The notes under the pieces are model-generated. The model was not told the DNA's origin and did no database searches. It saw only the letters and a program-made list of their open reading frames with translations. This document shows, piece by piece, positions 24,424 through 37,000 of a stretch of DNA of 64,000 nt. This DNA comes from Symbiodinium kawagutii. Lineage: Eukaryota > Sar > Dinophyceae > Suessiales > Symbiodiniaceae. Made by a program: the position numbers and the translations under genes. The stretch's first letter is position 1. Each line of letters opens with the position of its first letter. The stretch spans positions 101,123 to 165,122 of the forward strand of contig VSDK01020682.1 of the NCBI GenBank assembly GCA_009767595.1. The letters are read 5' to 3'.

Positions 24424-27400
24424 GTGCCTGGGAAGCACCGGGGCTGCCTGGTCAGATGCTGGTTGGTGAGTTGGTAGCGGCTAGTGGTGGTTGAGATAGG
24501 GTTGAGATATGGTTGAGATATAGGGTTGAGATATGGGGTTGAGAATAGGGGTGATGTATCCTTGATATATGGTTGAGATTTGGTTGATGTATGGTTGATA
24601 TTTGCTTAGTAGTACTGTCGTTCATATTGATTGGCAAATTACGGTTGATGGTGGTTGGTATGAATAGTGGTTCACAATGTTGAAAATTTGGAATTGTTGG
24701 CGCTGGAAAAATGTTGAACATTGGTTTGACATGGTTAGTAATTGTTGATGGTGTTTCAAAATTCTTAGTGCACAATGGTTGGTAAAGTGGTTGGTAAACC
24801 CTTAACTCGTGGTTAATAAGGGTTAATAGCCATCGAGGGTATGCTTGGGTATGGTCATCAGCCCCACATCGAATAACGATCCCTCTCACACGTCGAGTGC
24901 GGCCATTCGTGGCAGTCTGCTGGTCAGATTGGTTTGGATTCAAATCATTCAACACAGTTGGACCATCAGAGCTAGGAACGGCCATGCGTTTCAGCCTGGT
25001 CACATCTGGTTACCATTGAACAACACACCAACACCAGGGCCATCCATCAGAGCTGTGGCTGGCCCATGGTTTCCAGCCTACCCTAGCTGGCCCATGGTGC
25101 CACCTTGAGTGCCTCCCAGGCCTGGGATTGCGACTTTGTGGCGCAGCAGTTTCCGCACTCGCGGCTGCGACAAGAGGGTGGCGAATCGGAGCCTGGGTGG
25201 CGGAGGTTGGCCATGGTCAGACCCCCAACCAAGCAGCGGGGGTGCTGGTTGAGTGGCTGGGTTCGGGGTTGTGGATGTTGATGGGAAAGCTAAGGGTTGA
25301 AAATGGTATTCAGCTACATTATCCCACCTTGTGAATGCCTACGTATTGCAACTCTTGGCTCAACCAACTGATGTTCCAAATCTAGCGGGGTTCACCTTAT
25401 CCCTGAGAGATCCAATGATGAAGCCCAGCGATGGGATTCCTCACCAGAAGTCGCTGCCTGACCTTGCGGTGGTTCATCAACCGCTGGATCTCCCGTTACC
25501 CTTGGGTAAATGAACATGGCTGGCTGGACAATCCACTATTTTGTTAGGAAAACCCTGAGGATCAGTCATTTATGTTGGATTTTTTATCGCCAATTAGGTT
25601 CATGAGAGGGTAGTTGAATTCATCCACCAGAAATGTGTGATGAGCCATGACCCAGGAGCGGAATGGCATCAAGATGAACAGCAACTGGCAAGACAATGTC
25701 AAGCCATACCCAGGCGAAGTGTCGGGGATTGGATCCGTGTTCAACGTGTGCAGGCGTAGGTCGGCAGGGTCTACCTTGGGATTTGCGGTGAGCACCCCAT
25801 GTTTTGGATCCTGGCAGCAAGCCATCCACTGGAGAATGGAACTCAATGTTTCCACTAGCTGGTGCAGTGCTTGGTTGCAAAATTGGTTGCTTTTATTTTT
25901 GCACGTTGCTCTACTCTCCAACCTGTAGGATTTAACAATTCAGCAACTCAGCGTGGATGTTTGAGATTTGCCCCTCCCTGCACTTGATGTCTTGAACTGT
26001 CTCAAGGCAATGAATTCAAGATCATAAGATCAATGACTTCAAAGATTCTTCAAAGAAATCTGGAGCCAACTCACATGTTTTCTCACGGGTGCTCGCCTCT
26101 TACAATCGAGTCACATGCATCCCGCGAATTCGTTACAAATGCACGGTATTCCTATGCTCAAGCCGGGCTCACATGTGCTCAAGACAGGGTCAGAAAAGTA
26201 TCCTCCTGGTGCTCCTCGTATGCGGCCCTTTTACTGGGACATTGCCAAAGCTTATCGAGATGAGAAGGAACGGATGCTCGTCTTGAAATAAACCTAAGTG
26301 CTCCCCCATTGCCTCATTCCTGGCTGCCATTGGTTGATTCCTGCTGAAAAGAGATGACTTTGTCAGCATCAGGGTGTTGGTTCATGCCTACTCTACATAG
26401 ATCACAGACTTCCTTGTGCCAGTCACTAGTCGACGTCCTTTTGCCTCCCACGTGGTTCCCATGCTCGCCTTTGATCATCTTTGATCATTTGTGATCATTC
26501 ATGTGTCACTGATGAATGTTTGCCGCTGTGTTTCATAGCCTCTATAGCCTTCCCAGCCGCATACATGGCAGTATGGCAATGGACCGGCCTCCAACCAACA
26601 TCAAAGTAAATGCTTGCTTATTTGGTGATTTGTAATGTGCCTTGGGACCAGCAAATGCAACCTAACGGACTCTTTTTCATCCTTTTAACTCTGCCACGGT
26701 GCCTTTGACCTCTGACTTCCAGGAAGTGGGGGAAAGAGCCAGGAAAGGTCGTGCAGCAAATTGCGACCTGGCAAAAGCGTTGTCCTTTGGGTTTGGTGAT
26801 GGGTTTGTAGATGCCACCCAGTTGAGTCTGTGCAGAACTTGGAGGATGCTGGTTGGCAAAAGATAGGATCAAACGGAATTTGGATCCATTTGCAATTTTC
26901 CTAGCGTGCTTGTCACCAACAAGGGCCTGCTCCTGCAGAAATATTGGCATTTCATCTGTGCATGTCGTTCATCAGTGTTCTAATATGACAATACGGTCAA
27001 GCTGAGTCATGCCTGCCCATCCCACAAATAACTCGATGAACATCAGTTGGACGACCCCCAGGGAGAAACGGCCAGGTGAGAAGTAGCAAGGTGCCGTACT
27101 GGCTGCCGCAGCAGAGTTCCGCAGCTACTTGGCAGGGCTGTGTGCCTGCCACCATTCTTGGTGTGGGCATGTTCGCAATGATTCCTTCTGCATCGATCGA
27201 TGCCTAACCCTTGGTGGGGGATGGTGAGGAATGGACTTGCTAATTTGACATAACAAGTGGAAGTAGCCGTTGACATCCAGGCAGCCAGGGATTGTCAACA
27301 AGTACCCCATGGCAAAGGGGAAGCAAAGAGTCAGTATCCACTCACATTGTAAGAAATCACTAAGGTTCACAGCAATAGCTTTAACGGATAGCCACATCGC

Positions 27401-30400
27401 CGGATAGCCGTTATCACTTACTAACGCCTCATGATTCTCAGGAGCTTGGGCCAACTTGCGCATGCGAATTGACCGTGGTTGCACGGTGCACTCTGTCAAG
27501 GGGCTCGTCCCAGTCGAAGGGCTAAACACACCACAGGGGTGATCAGTCGATCATGGCATTGCCCACAGTGGTGATGCTGGCTGTGAGAACCAGCTGTGGT
27601 TCTGCTGGGTGATCCCAAGAAACTCAGGTTTCCTGACCTTAAAATTTCTGAAGTGAAACCATGCTGACAATGTTCAGGATCAAGTTCCAGATTCTACATA
27701 GCATGGGTCCCTGGGATTATCTTGGTGTTGGTGCTCGTAGATGGGGGTTTCTAGGCCATACCCAACGAGGGGTGGCGGTGCACCCGCTGAGGAAATGGGA
27801 CATACCTCGGAGATGTGGTTTCATCCCAAAGGGGCGGGCGCTCGGGCTCACATGGACTGCTCACTGGGGGTCATGAGAGGTGTCGTGAGTTCGATGTGGG
27901 AGTGATGACATGTGTCTCTTGAGGATGGGACACATCATTACTGTCATTGTTGCTATCACTCTTGCTAGTAATATTAGTATATGATATCACATTGTTTCAC
28001 ATACATACTATGAGAATTACAATGTGTATATATGTATAGAGTTATTTGGTGTGTGTGTGCCTCTGCAGGTCTACGATATGGGTGCACATACCTTTCTCTT
28101 TGACTTTATAGTACACTTTTATCAGGCTCATTGTGCAGGTGTGGATGCTTGGCCATCTAACTTGGTTTTCTTTCTGATGATGGGTTGAAATTATTCCAAT
28201 CTGCTTGACATGTGCTGCCTTGACTTTTGATCATGATGAACCTGAATTATTTGGTCCTGTTTGTTTTGTTTGTTCCTTTGCTTTGGCTTCTCCATATCTT
28301 GCCAACGGTGGCAGGACCCGCACTGCCGCACAACTGTCTCCTTTTGCTTCTCCGGGGAGCGCAAGTGGCGCATGATGGATGCTGGGGCTCAAGGTGGGTT
28401 TGGTGGGTTTTTCTGTGACCTGGGATTGGGCCGCCCTTGGATTTCTTATCCTGCAATTAACCAGGCTGACCAGCATCTCATTTGAGAATATAGTTTGAAG
28501 TATTCTTCCTAACCAACTTGGCAATTACCAGACAGGGATGGAAACCACCGGCTCAAATGGAAGTCAGTTTGGCATGGTCACCGGGATAATGATCTTGATT
28601 CCACCTTGTGAGAAGACTGGATCTAAAATACAGTATATCTCGAGAAAATTCCAACAACCAAATGGCAGTGGTGAACTCTTCGAGACAGCGATGGAAAAAA
28701 AAAATGGCAGTGGTGAATTCATGTTTTTTCATTTTTTATGATGGATAATGATGCTTAATTGTGGTTATTTTTCGTTGGCGATGGTCAAATGCTTGGTTGG
28801 CTGACCAGCATATATTTTTTAAAGGGGTGGTTCAACCAACAACCAGTGAATCATTTCCTCCACTGAGCATGCTATCATGATCATGTAGTATAACCATTAT
28901 TCATTGTGAACCATAACCATGATAACCGTTACCATGACTATTACCATCTATTTGTTTTTAACCATCTAACCTATTTTTTTGACACGCTAAGAGCCATGAG
29001 AACAATAGTAAAAGTACAAATAATAACAATCCTGATACCAATTTTAATAATGATGTGCAAATAACAATCGTTTTTAGTATTCCTAGGAGTATTGTTGTCA
29101 TAACAGTTTGATTAACAGTAGTTATCGGTTTAATAATGCAACTTACAATAATGATAACAATGCTAATAACCACTGATATTTTTGTTTGGTTCATCAATTT
29201 TGGTTCCGCAGCACGAGCTCAGGTACCGCCTCCTGTGCCTCATCCAGATGGATACTTTGACGGAGAAGTGCCTTCGCCACTGCAAGGGAGCACCCCATGA
29301 AGTGGTGAGGGAAAGGGCTCAGTTGGTTGGCAGGTGGTTGGTAGGGCTCAGTTGTTTGGTTGGCTGGTTCGATATTTGTGACTTGTATAGTGAGGTTGGT
29401 ATGGGTTGGTTGGTTGGTTGGTTGGTTGGTTGGTTGGTTGGTTGGTTGGTTGGTTCGAGATGTAGTAACTCAAGTATTGACCTTATAAGTGCAGGTTTTG
29501 AGCTTCACCTCATCCAGCCATAGTTCGGTGGCTTTGTCAAGACGATAGCAGTTGGTTGGGCGCGCCCGGCTGCAACCCCTCTGATCAGCTGATCATCGCT
29601 GCGCTGCTGAAGTACTGGGTGGAGCCGGTGACACACGGAGTAGTGGTGACAGTGGTAGTGACAGTGGTAGTATTTTGTTATGGATGTGATGTGATGTTAT
29701 GGACTTGGTTTTCATTGTTGTGGATGTGGCTCATGATGTGATATAATGATAGCCATTGATATTTTGTTAACCATCATGATGTATGGATAAAATCATTGGT
29801 TGGGATGTGGCTACCGTATGGGTGGCTAATCCATTCTGGTTCTTGGTTTTTTCAAAATGGTCGCGGCTGACACAAAGAGAAAATCACAGGGTGAGCTATG
29901 AGAGCATCATTGAGCGGTTGTTTCGTCATGCCTGTTCTGGCTGATTGCCTTTTAATTCAACAAGAATGGTTGGGCCAGAGTTTTTTTTGTTTGGCATCTG
30001 TCAGTTTTTGTATCAAATCTGTAGCTTTAAGATGCATTAACTGTTTCATTGGCCTTTCCTGTTTGCTTAATCTTTCCTGGTCACCCCAGTTTCACGTAGA
30101 AGGCTTTGCTCGAACGTCTAACATTCCCTTATTTCGGGATTGGTCAACACTATCAACCCAAAATTGGGAGAAACGGGAACTTGAACTCCCCAACAAAAGC
30201 TCTTTCCAATCATATTATGTAATTCCTCAAGTTAGTGGTGCAATAAGCTCTTTCCAATCATATCATGTGATACCCCAAAGTAGTGGTACCTCAAAGGTGC
30301 CATGGCTTCTGGATGACCCTGCTTCGGTTCACAGCCCTTTCCACCGCAAATCCGTTGCGCCTCGAGGTCTATGGCACCATGAACAGCGAGCGGCGAAGCG

Positions 30401-32041
30401 AGTGGCAACCCACCTTCGAACTCACAGCGCCCAACGGATCGGCTGTGGTGGTCTACCCGGGCATGGTGCATGACCGCTGCGGCTGGGCTTCCTGGGGAGC
30501 TGTGCCCCGGTGATAGCAGAGATCCCACGAGGTTCACGTTTAGTGTGCCCCTGTTGATGTAATGTTGTGTACGTGTGGCCTTCTTCGGTGGAAGGTGCCC
30601 TCAGATCTTAAAAACATCCCGTCATCTTTGACCTTACCTTTGGGATGATTGCAATCCAGAACTGTGATGAATGATGAGCTATGCGGGCAAATTATCTCGA
30701 CCGCACCAACTCCCAGACATCACGAGTGATGATTATGGTTGGGAAGATCATCCCCAAAATTTCCCAAATGAGTACATGTGTTTCCAATATGGAAGTTGCT
30801 TGGGAAACGACTATTGAAACCGATAAATAGCTATATTTCGATGGCTGTAACTGGATTATATGTTGCTTCTTTCCTTTGTCAGAGAGAAGGAGGTTTTTGT
30901 GGATTATATGTTTGTTTATTGTGAAAGGTACTTGGGAAACGGCTATTGAAACACATAAATATATAATTCATCTATTTTTATTGATTATTAATAAGATTAT
31001 GTGTTGTTTTGGGATAATGTATGTGCTCATGACGTTTTCATTGAAACATGTTGCCATTTGAATGCCACTGGACAGCTGATCGCACAGGAGACGCTGTCCA
31101 CTGGCGAGGCGTGTTCCTCTTCGGTGTCTCAGACCTTTGCTGCTGGGACCACTAGCTGGCGCTGGGCTTGCCGTCCATGGGCAAAGACGGATAGATGGCA
31201 ATGGGTCAATATTGATCAACCAGGTGGTTAACTAGGCTTAACAATGGAGAAGAATGGTTAATGATGGTTAATAATGGTTAATTCATGTTTTATAAATGTT
31301 AATTGATGGTCAATAATGGTTACAGATAAGGGATAATCACCAACAATGGTTATATGGCAATGGGCCAAGCAGTTAACCAACCAATTTTTATGCAGGATGA
31401 CAACCAACAATACGGAAAACAGCCTGGTTCATGATAGGGGAACCAGGGTACAGGATTTTGACCCACTGCCAGATATTGATGTGTGCACGCCCGCATCCAA
31501 CAGTACTTCAACATCTTCAGATTTGTACACAGGGTGCAGGGTGCATCCTACCATGCTATGGTGTACTGTATGTGTACCAGATATGCATGAACTTGAGAAC
31601 TTCAATCTGAGGCTGGAGCATGGTCCAAAAATGTCTAAATCATCCTAAAACATATTTTTCCATGTCATATATCGATCGATTATAGTCATAGTCTCCAAGT
31701 AAAGCCGAAAAAAATCACCCAAAGTCATAGCCATAGCCACTCTCAAACAAATATTTCCAACCAAAAATCCTCCAAAATTCGTTCCCCCCAAGGCCCTCTC
31801 CCAGGAACGCCCCGTGCCCGCGGCATACTTCCGCGCCTTTTGGCCCCGCTTCGCCCTGGTGGGCGAAGACGTCGGGGGCTGCGCCGAAGTGGTGGAGCAG
31901 CTGGTGGTGCTGCGCTCGGCGGTGCGCGCGCGGCCCGCGCCGCACCCCGTGGCGTTGAAGGCGGCCAAGCACTTTGCGCACAAGGCGCGGGGGCCCCGTG
32001 GGGGGCACCTTGGGGGCGCCTTGGGGGTTGGCAGTCTGTGA
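24337..32041 (+). CDS. JmjC/cupin-type oxygenase gene (multi-exon, incomplete)
   Basis: Exons seen: 24,337-24,423; 25,120-25,177; 28,315-28,393; 29,212-29,287; 29,552-29,627; 30,335-30,501; 31,805 to a stop at 32,039-32,041 (or a GT donor at 31,998). Read in order they follow a JmjC domain: an N-terminal [16 protein letters not shown] segment, a W-D-C-D-F-V motif with FPHSRLRQE, the D of the HxD iron site followed by [20 protein letters not shown], and the distal histidine in [12 protein letters not shown], then a [15 protein letters not shown] tail. Such enzymes are Fe(II)/2-oxoglutarate hydroxylases or demethylases; the substrate cannot be told. At least one exon, carrying the first iron-binding His, is missing between 25,178 and 28,314, and the join 29,627/30,335 is out of phase, so another is probably missing there. 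The 5' end is unknown. Confidence 0.65.
25120..25177 (+). CDS. JmjC gene, exon b
   Basis: 19 codons plus one base between acceptor GCCTCCCAG and donor GAGG|GTGGCG. It joins exon a in phase 0 and gives [19 protein letters not shown], the expected continuation (aromatic-D-C-D-F helix and basic turn). Confidence 0.65.
25178..28314. other. JmjC gene intron region with an unlocated exon
   Basis: The domain requires a segment ending in the first iron-ligand histidine here, because the next exon starts with the D of HxD. I could not place it. The region contains mixed sequence and featureless open frames on both strands. Confidence 0.4.
28315..28393 (+). CDS. JmjC gene, exon c (metal-site Asp)
   Basis: 26 codons plus one base, acceptor GGTGGCAG, donor CAAG|GTGGG. 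The peptide [20 protein letters not shown] carries the Asp of the HxD motif at its first residue and the SG-x-K/R-x-W core strand. Confidence 0.65.
29212..29287 (+). CDS. JmjC gene, exon d
   Basis: 2 bases, 24 codons, 2 bases; acceptor GGTTCCGCAG and a GA donor (GG|GAGCAC). Joins exon c in phase. It encodes [28 protein letters not shown] is a typical loop of JmjC proteins. A competing frame ([20 protein letters not shown]) is also open but does not join exon c. Confidence 0.55.
29404..29455. repeat. (GGTT)n microsatellite
   Basis: About 13 perfect GGTT units inside a wider GGTTGG-rich tract that begins right after the preceding exon. Confidence 0.95.
29552..29627 (+). CDS. JmjC gene, probable exon e
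   Basis: One base plus 25 codons between acceptor GATAGCAG and donor CCG|GTGACA. Joins exon d in phase 2 and gives [20 protein letters not shown]. It is not a recognised motif; membership rests on phase and position. It does not join exon f in phase, so a further exon is probably missing. Confidence 0.4.
30335..30501 (+). CDS. JmjC gene, exon f (distal His)
   Basis: 2 bases plus 55 codons; acceptor CGGTTCACAG, GT donor after GGAGCT. Encodes [20 protein letters not shown] followed by GMVHD. In cupin/JmjC folds this [12 protein letters not shown] strand carries the third iron ligand. Confidence 0.6.
31196..31472. repeat. family B repeat, composite copy
   Basis: Two left termini (TGGCAATGGGTCAATATTGA at 31,196 and TGGCAATGGGCCAAGCAGTT at 31,355) share one right terminus (GATTTTGACCCACTGCCAG ending at 31,472). 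The inner unit is 118 bases. It lies inside a JmjC-gene intron. Confidence 0.5.
31805..32041 (+). CDS. JmjC gene, exon g, probable 3' end
   Basis: Acceptor CCTCTCCCAG, phase 0 with exon f. Very GC-rich; encodes [20 protein letters not shown] then a helical [20 protein letters not shown] segment. The frame runs to a TGA at 32,039-32,041; a GT donor at 31,998 is an alternative, leaving the C-terminus uncertain. Confidence 0.55.
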   Translation, partial: ERPVPAAYFRAFWPRFALVGEDVGGCAEVVEQLVVLRSAVRARPAPHPVALKAAKHFAHKARGPRGGHLGGALGVGSL

Positions 32042-33963
32042 GGTCCACATGGCTCGTCCATGGATTTTTTTGGGGAAAAGCCCTGCGTTTCGGGCCTTTT
32101 TTTTTTCCTGGACTTGCCGTGATACAGCTGTGGAGATAGGTTGGGGATAATATGATCCCTGAGGCCTCACAATAAGTTTGTTGGTGAAGTCTTGTCTGCC
32201 GATCAGACAGTGTCTAGTCACGTCAGGGGTACATTTAGGAGCCTGCAGATGGGGATGAGGGCGGAGGGCATCTTATATGATAGTGGATGGTTTGAGGTTT
32301 GATTGTTATCACCAATCCAAGTGAGACATGCTGATGAAATTCGATGAATCGGTTGATATACAGTTTGCTAAGCTAACCTGGAAGTGGAAAACCCCGTTGG
32401 CAATGGGTTTACCATGCTTTGCCCATGACGTTGGTCGGTATATAGCTTTTAGCTTCCAGGGTAGTTTACCAGGGTATAGGTAGATAGTTGGTAGTTTTCG
32501 TTTGCTTGGTTGATTGACTTCGTCAGTGGGGTTGAAACTGTTAACCAGGTTAAGATGGATTGATGAGGAATGCATGCTTGTCTGAAAATGCAAGCAGTGA
32601 GTGCCAGCATAGACATTTTGGTCAGTCCTCAGGACACCGCCATTTTGGTGGATACACAGATCATGGACAAACCTGGTGTGCCGCTAGTGGCTGAATGTAA
32701 ATGACGAAACGGTGGCGTTCTTTCGAAAGGAAGGTAGTTACTAGACTTTTTTTCGTGTAGAATAATTTCGAAAATACTGGAAGGTAAGAAACACGGGAAG
32801 GCATGTTCTAGTTTTTTTTGTTCGGTCACTGCATCATTTCCAGGCAGCCCCCTGCATTTTTTCCTGTTCAATGGTGGAGCGGGGCCAGGCATTGTTCCAA
32901 AACAGGTCAAAACAGCGATAACCCAGATATGTACCGTTTATGCGCCAACATAGTCGTACAAATGACCAAACAGATACCATACATCAATTGTTTGAGCACC
33001 AAACCTTCTTGCTGCATTTGCCAAGAGCCAGTTTGGCTCTACAGCAACTGCCATCATTGCCACTATTGCCATCTCTTCAGCACCACCATGCAGCAGCCTT
33101 TGATTCGGGAAGAGGACTGTTGTTGTGGTTGTTGGTGTTGTATCTTTTTTTTGGGGGGGCGGGGTCCGGGAATTGTTTCATTCTCCCAACAAAAATACCT
33201 CCATGGAACCCCTAGAACGAGCGGTTCCTTCGCTAAACCAGTGTGCTGGGTAATGTAAATTACATTATGTATTACATTGTTGTGGGGAAGCAATCTATAT
33301 TATGCTTTGTGTTCGGTAGCTGTGGTTGATCATAGGCGACAATGACCAAAAATAAGCATTCATGGTCTATAGCCTCGATCCTTACCAATTTAAGTTACAC
33401 GGTTACACAAGAGCTGCTGGCTAATGATCACGTTGACCAAAATGCTTACATGTTGTGAGCTGTTGGCTAATGATCACGTTGACACAAAGAGAAAATCCAG
33501 TGCCGGCTCTCGCTTGCCTTTGGGGACACTGGCTCCTTCCTGGACAAACGCTCCATGGGTAGATCAACCATCACGCAAAATCAAGTTACTGGTAGTAAAC
33601 ATTATTGGTTCATGATGATCAATGCTAGTTCCATGAATTAATTAATTGATATTCATTTGTAACTAGCATTGATCATCACGAACCAACATTAACCATCGTG
33701 GTTGATAGTCAATTTGTTGGATGAAAAAGTTTAAACGTGGAATTGCTCAAATCATTGGTTTTTCCATGTCCTTGCTGGGCAGTCATGTCCAAGTTTTTCC
33801 TGCCAGTTCCAATGATGGCTGCGGATAGCCGGAATCATCAGCAGCTACTTTTGTTCACACTAGTTGTGAATGGTTACAACTTACAACCATGATCCTTAAT
33901 CTTAAAAAGAAGCCAGGTGCATACACTTCTTTTTTTGAGATCGCCCCCATGTATGCCGGACAG
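32042..33963. other. non-coding stretch between JmjC and PH genes
   Basis: No supported exon. Contains the word CCTGGAAGTGGAAA (near 32,378), which recurs near 36,622, with TTCCAGGG in both neighbourhoods, suggesting another short dispersed repeat. The first exon of the following PH gene should lie here but was not found. Confidence 0.35.
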
Positions 33964-34092
33964 TGTCCCTTTGGTGGTCGGAGGACATCGTCATGGAAGG
34001 TTTCTTGGAGAAGGAATCCAGATACCTCGAACGCGTACGGACGCGATATTTTGTCCTGACACCAGAGCTGCTGTGCAGCTTCAAGACCCAGG
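33964..34092 (+). CDS. PH domain, first exon seen
   Basis: Acceptor ATGCCGGACAG, donor CAGG|GTGCCT. Encodes SEDIVMEGFLEKESRYLERV followed by RTRYFVLTPELLCSFKTQ: the G-F-L-x-K-x-S opening strand and R-x-F/Y-V-L-x-x-x-L-L-x-S-F-K of PH domains. Confidence 0.7.
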
Positions 34093-37000
34093 GTGCCTCA
34101 TCCGCAGGGGCTCGGTGCCAGGGAGATCTCTGCGTGGCTGGGGAGTTTGGTCAGCGGGGCCTGTGGCGATCATGCTTGGTCTCACATCAAACAATCCTGG
34201 TCTACCACCTTAAATGCCTGATGTTACCAGTTTTTCGGGGAGATCAAATCAGTAATTAAACGACAAACCATTTGGAAACAGCACAAAACCTATGGTTGAC
34301 CGCAGAAGTTCCTGGCACTATGGAAGGCATAGTCATTTTGCTCAAGCAAATGCAGACGTTTTTTTTCTCGGACTTTTCGACCATGCCCGTTCCGTCCCAG
34401 TCTTGAACATTTGTTGGACGTGGTAGGCCAGATGTTGCATGGTTATACAATAATTAAACTGATTTTCTTCAAACCAACTTTGCCCTGAAAGTTGTGTTAC
34501 CCTTTAGTCATGTTAGTCTAGGTTACAACTACAGCAATTATACAGAATCTCATCTTCGAGCGACTTTTCCCCTTTTCCACTAAGCATTTAACCGTACCCA
34601 GGCGGCCCGTTAACAGTGATCGATAGCCTACGGCACAAAAAATATGTGTACACGTGGTAGTATACCAAAACATTGTACCATGATTTAAAGCAATTAATTA
34701 TTACGCGGGCACCTGATACAAGAGTGAGTACATCTAGAATCTGGAGAGATTTGCTCTTTTACCACGGTGTTCGTAATTTTGTTGTTAAGTTGCGATTATT
34801 GCCCTGTCTTGTACGACAACTAGGAAAGAATGGTGTCAATGAAGAGGTCACGGACTTTCCATGATTGCCTATGATTTGTTTTGTTGTCAGCTTGGTGGAT
34901 CATTGACCATGTGTTTGCTGCTTCTAATGCCATGTCATTCCCTTGTCACTAGCTCACTGTTTCATGTTGAGTCGCAAGTGTTGCAGCATGGTCTCTTCAC
35001 AGGACATCATGGAACAAAGGCAGAACATCACAGAACCATGGCAGCTAAGACCCCTGGCCTGGACCATGATCCACGGCCCCCATGACCGGTCCCTAGGCAC
35101 ATCCAGGGAAACCAATGGTGATCGCCTCCAGGTGACTACTCCAAACCCACGGAGTGCATTCGCCTGGCGGACTGCGTGGACGTGTTGGGAGCGCGGTATA
35201 TCACTGGCGTCGAGGCCTCCTTGGCTGTGAAGACCGTGGATCCTTGGTCGTGGGGGAGGGGCTGGCTGTGCCATCCATGGGGGTGCCCCAGCTGCAGCTG
35301 GAACCCACGAACCCCAGGACCCCCAACAGTGGAGCCTGAGCCCTGAGAGCCAAGCGCTGAGGATCGAACCTTCTTGTTGTTTGCCTCAACGCCTGAGGAG
35401 CTGGGGTGGTAGCATGGGAGATGGCATCGCAAACACAAGGAAGTAGAAGACAACCTTGGTCAGCAATTTGGGGTAGCTCGTATTTCAAGATGATTCATGG
35501 CGGTGATGATATGTGATGATGTTGTTGGTTCGTTGGTGATGGTTTCACGGGAACTACGGAAGTAGGGGTGGTCCACCAACAGCAGGGATTAACCAGCAAG
35601 GCTTTCGTTTTTCCAATGCATTGATGACCATCCCTTGGTCCTGGTCACCGGTCTTGTCACTTGGAAGATTATTTGGAGCTACGCTCTCAGTCTGATGATT
35701 AGACATCAAAAGTACTGTGGCTTGACGCACTTTTTCCATAGCAATCTTCAAAGAAGTGTAGGAAGTTTTGGACTGTCTTGGGTGGACAGTTGGCTGTGGG
35801 TACTGACGTCATACTCCTGCAGGTGAACATTCAATTTACCGGAAGAAAAGTCTGTGCCAGGCTGTTTGTCTACCATCACCTATACCATTGTTTCCTGTAT
35901 TCTGTGCCCGTCCCATTTGTTCGCATTCTTCACAGAGCCACAGCCATTTGATACTGACCGGTGGTGATTTCGAGCAGGAGCAGAAGAAATGGCGGTCTTT
36001 CATTGGCAGATTTCTTTCGCCACACCGTTCCCGCATGCTGTCGCAAGATGCGCTTTCAGCGTTCATCAGCGGCAGATATGAGTGATTTTGCTGGAGACAT
36101 GCGATATCTTTCAGATTGCGCGAAGTTCATGTCTCTAGGGTCGTTTTTCCCCACCGAGGGTGTGCGGCACCCCTGAATCTTTTGAAGATACGGTAGCGCC
36201 CTTTTTCCAGAGACATCCTTACACGTCGCAGTTTTCCAAGGCTTATGCTGGCAGCAGTCAAGGCATTTGAATAATTACCATGGTGGATTACAGCAACCAT
36301 TTGGTCCATTTCACCCAATGTGCAAGACAAAGCTTGTATACATGCTTTGAGTCATGCAAGTGATGTTTCTTATCTATTTTATGTAATAGCCCTGATCATG
36401 ATTTTTTGTCGAAGTCTTTTTTATGCTGTTTCACCTCCCCCATGTTTGGTGGTTGGCATCCACACCGGGAACATGGGTGATTTTTGGTGAATGTCCCTGT
36501 TGCCAGGGTAAACTAACCTCCACGTGAGAGAAAAGAACAATCTCTCTAGGTAAACTAACAGAAATCGAAGCAGATTTGCCACTTCCAGGGATCCAGAGGG
36601 CAGATCTTTCGCTGACCTGGAAGTGGAAAGCAACTAACGAACCATTTGGCTTTGATCTTCATGATTCCCATGCGGTAGTTTCACAGTTCACCCACGCCTT
36701 TGCGAAGCCATGGGGTACCCCTTTTTCACCCTTCCAGCGGCATGGGAACAAGCGATGACCCCCAACTGTTAGCCAAGACTTTCCTTGGAGTTGCCGATCC
36801 TTTGATCCAATGCAGATCTACCAGCAACAGCTGGTGATCTACCTGCCAACAATGACGAAATTTCCCACGAAGCGCACCTTCTCATTGGTTGGTTGCTGGT
36901 AATCCACCGTGCCTGAGCTGAGCGCCTCAGTGGCACAGCACTGCCCAGCAGAAGCTTTCTCTGGCAGCACCTTGCGGGAGATCCAGCCGATTGCCCCATG

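Noticed and set aside
24452-25003. 183-residue minus-strand open frame
   Set aside because: Asn/Pro/Thr-rich low-complexity translation of GGTTGAGAT-rich intron sequence between two JmjC exons on +.
29212-29304. Alternative frame [20 protein letters not shown] in the JmjC exon
   Set aside because: It does not join the previous exon in phase, whereas the HPDGYFDG frame does and matches the expected domain order.
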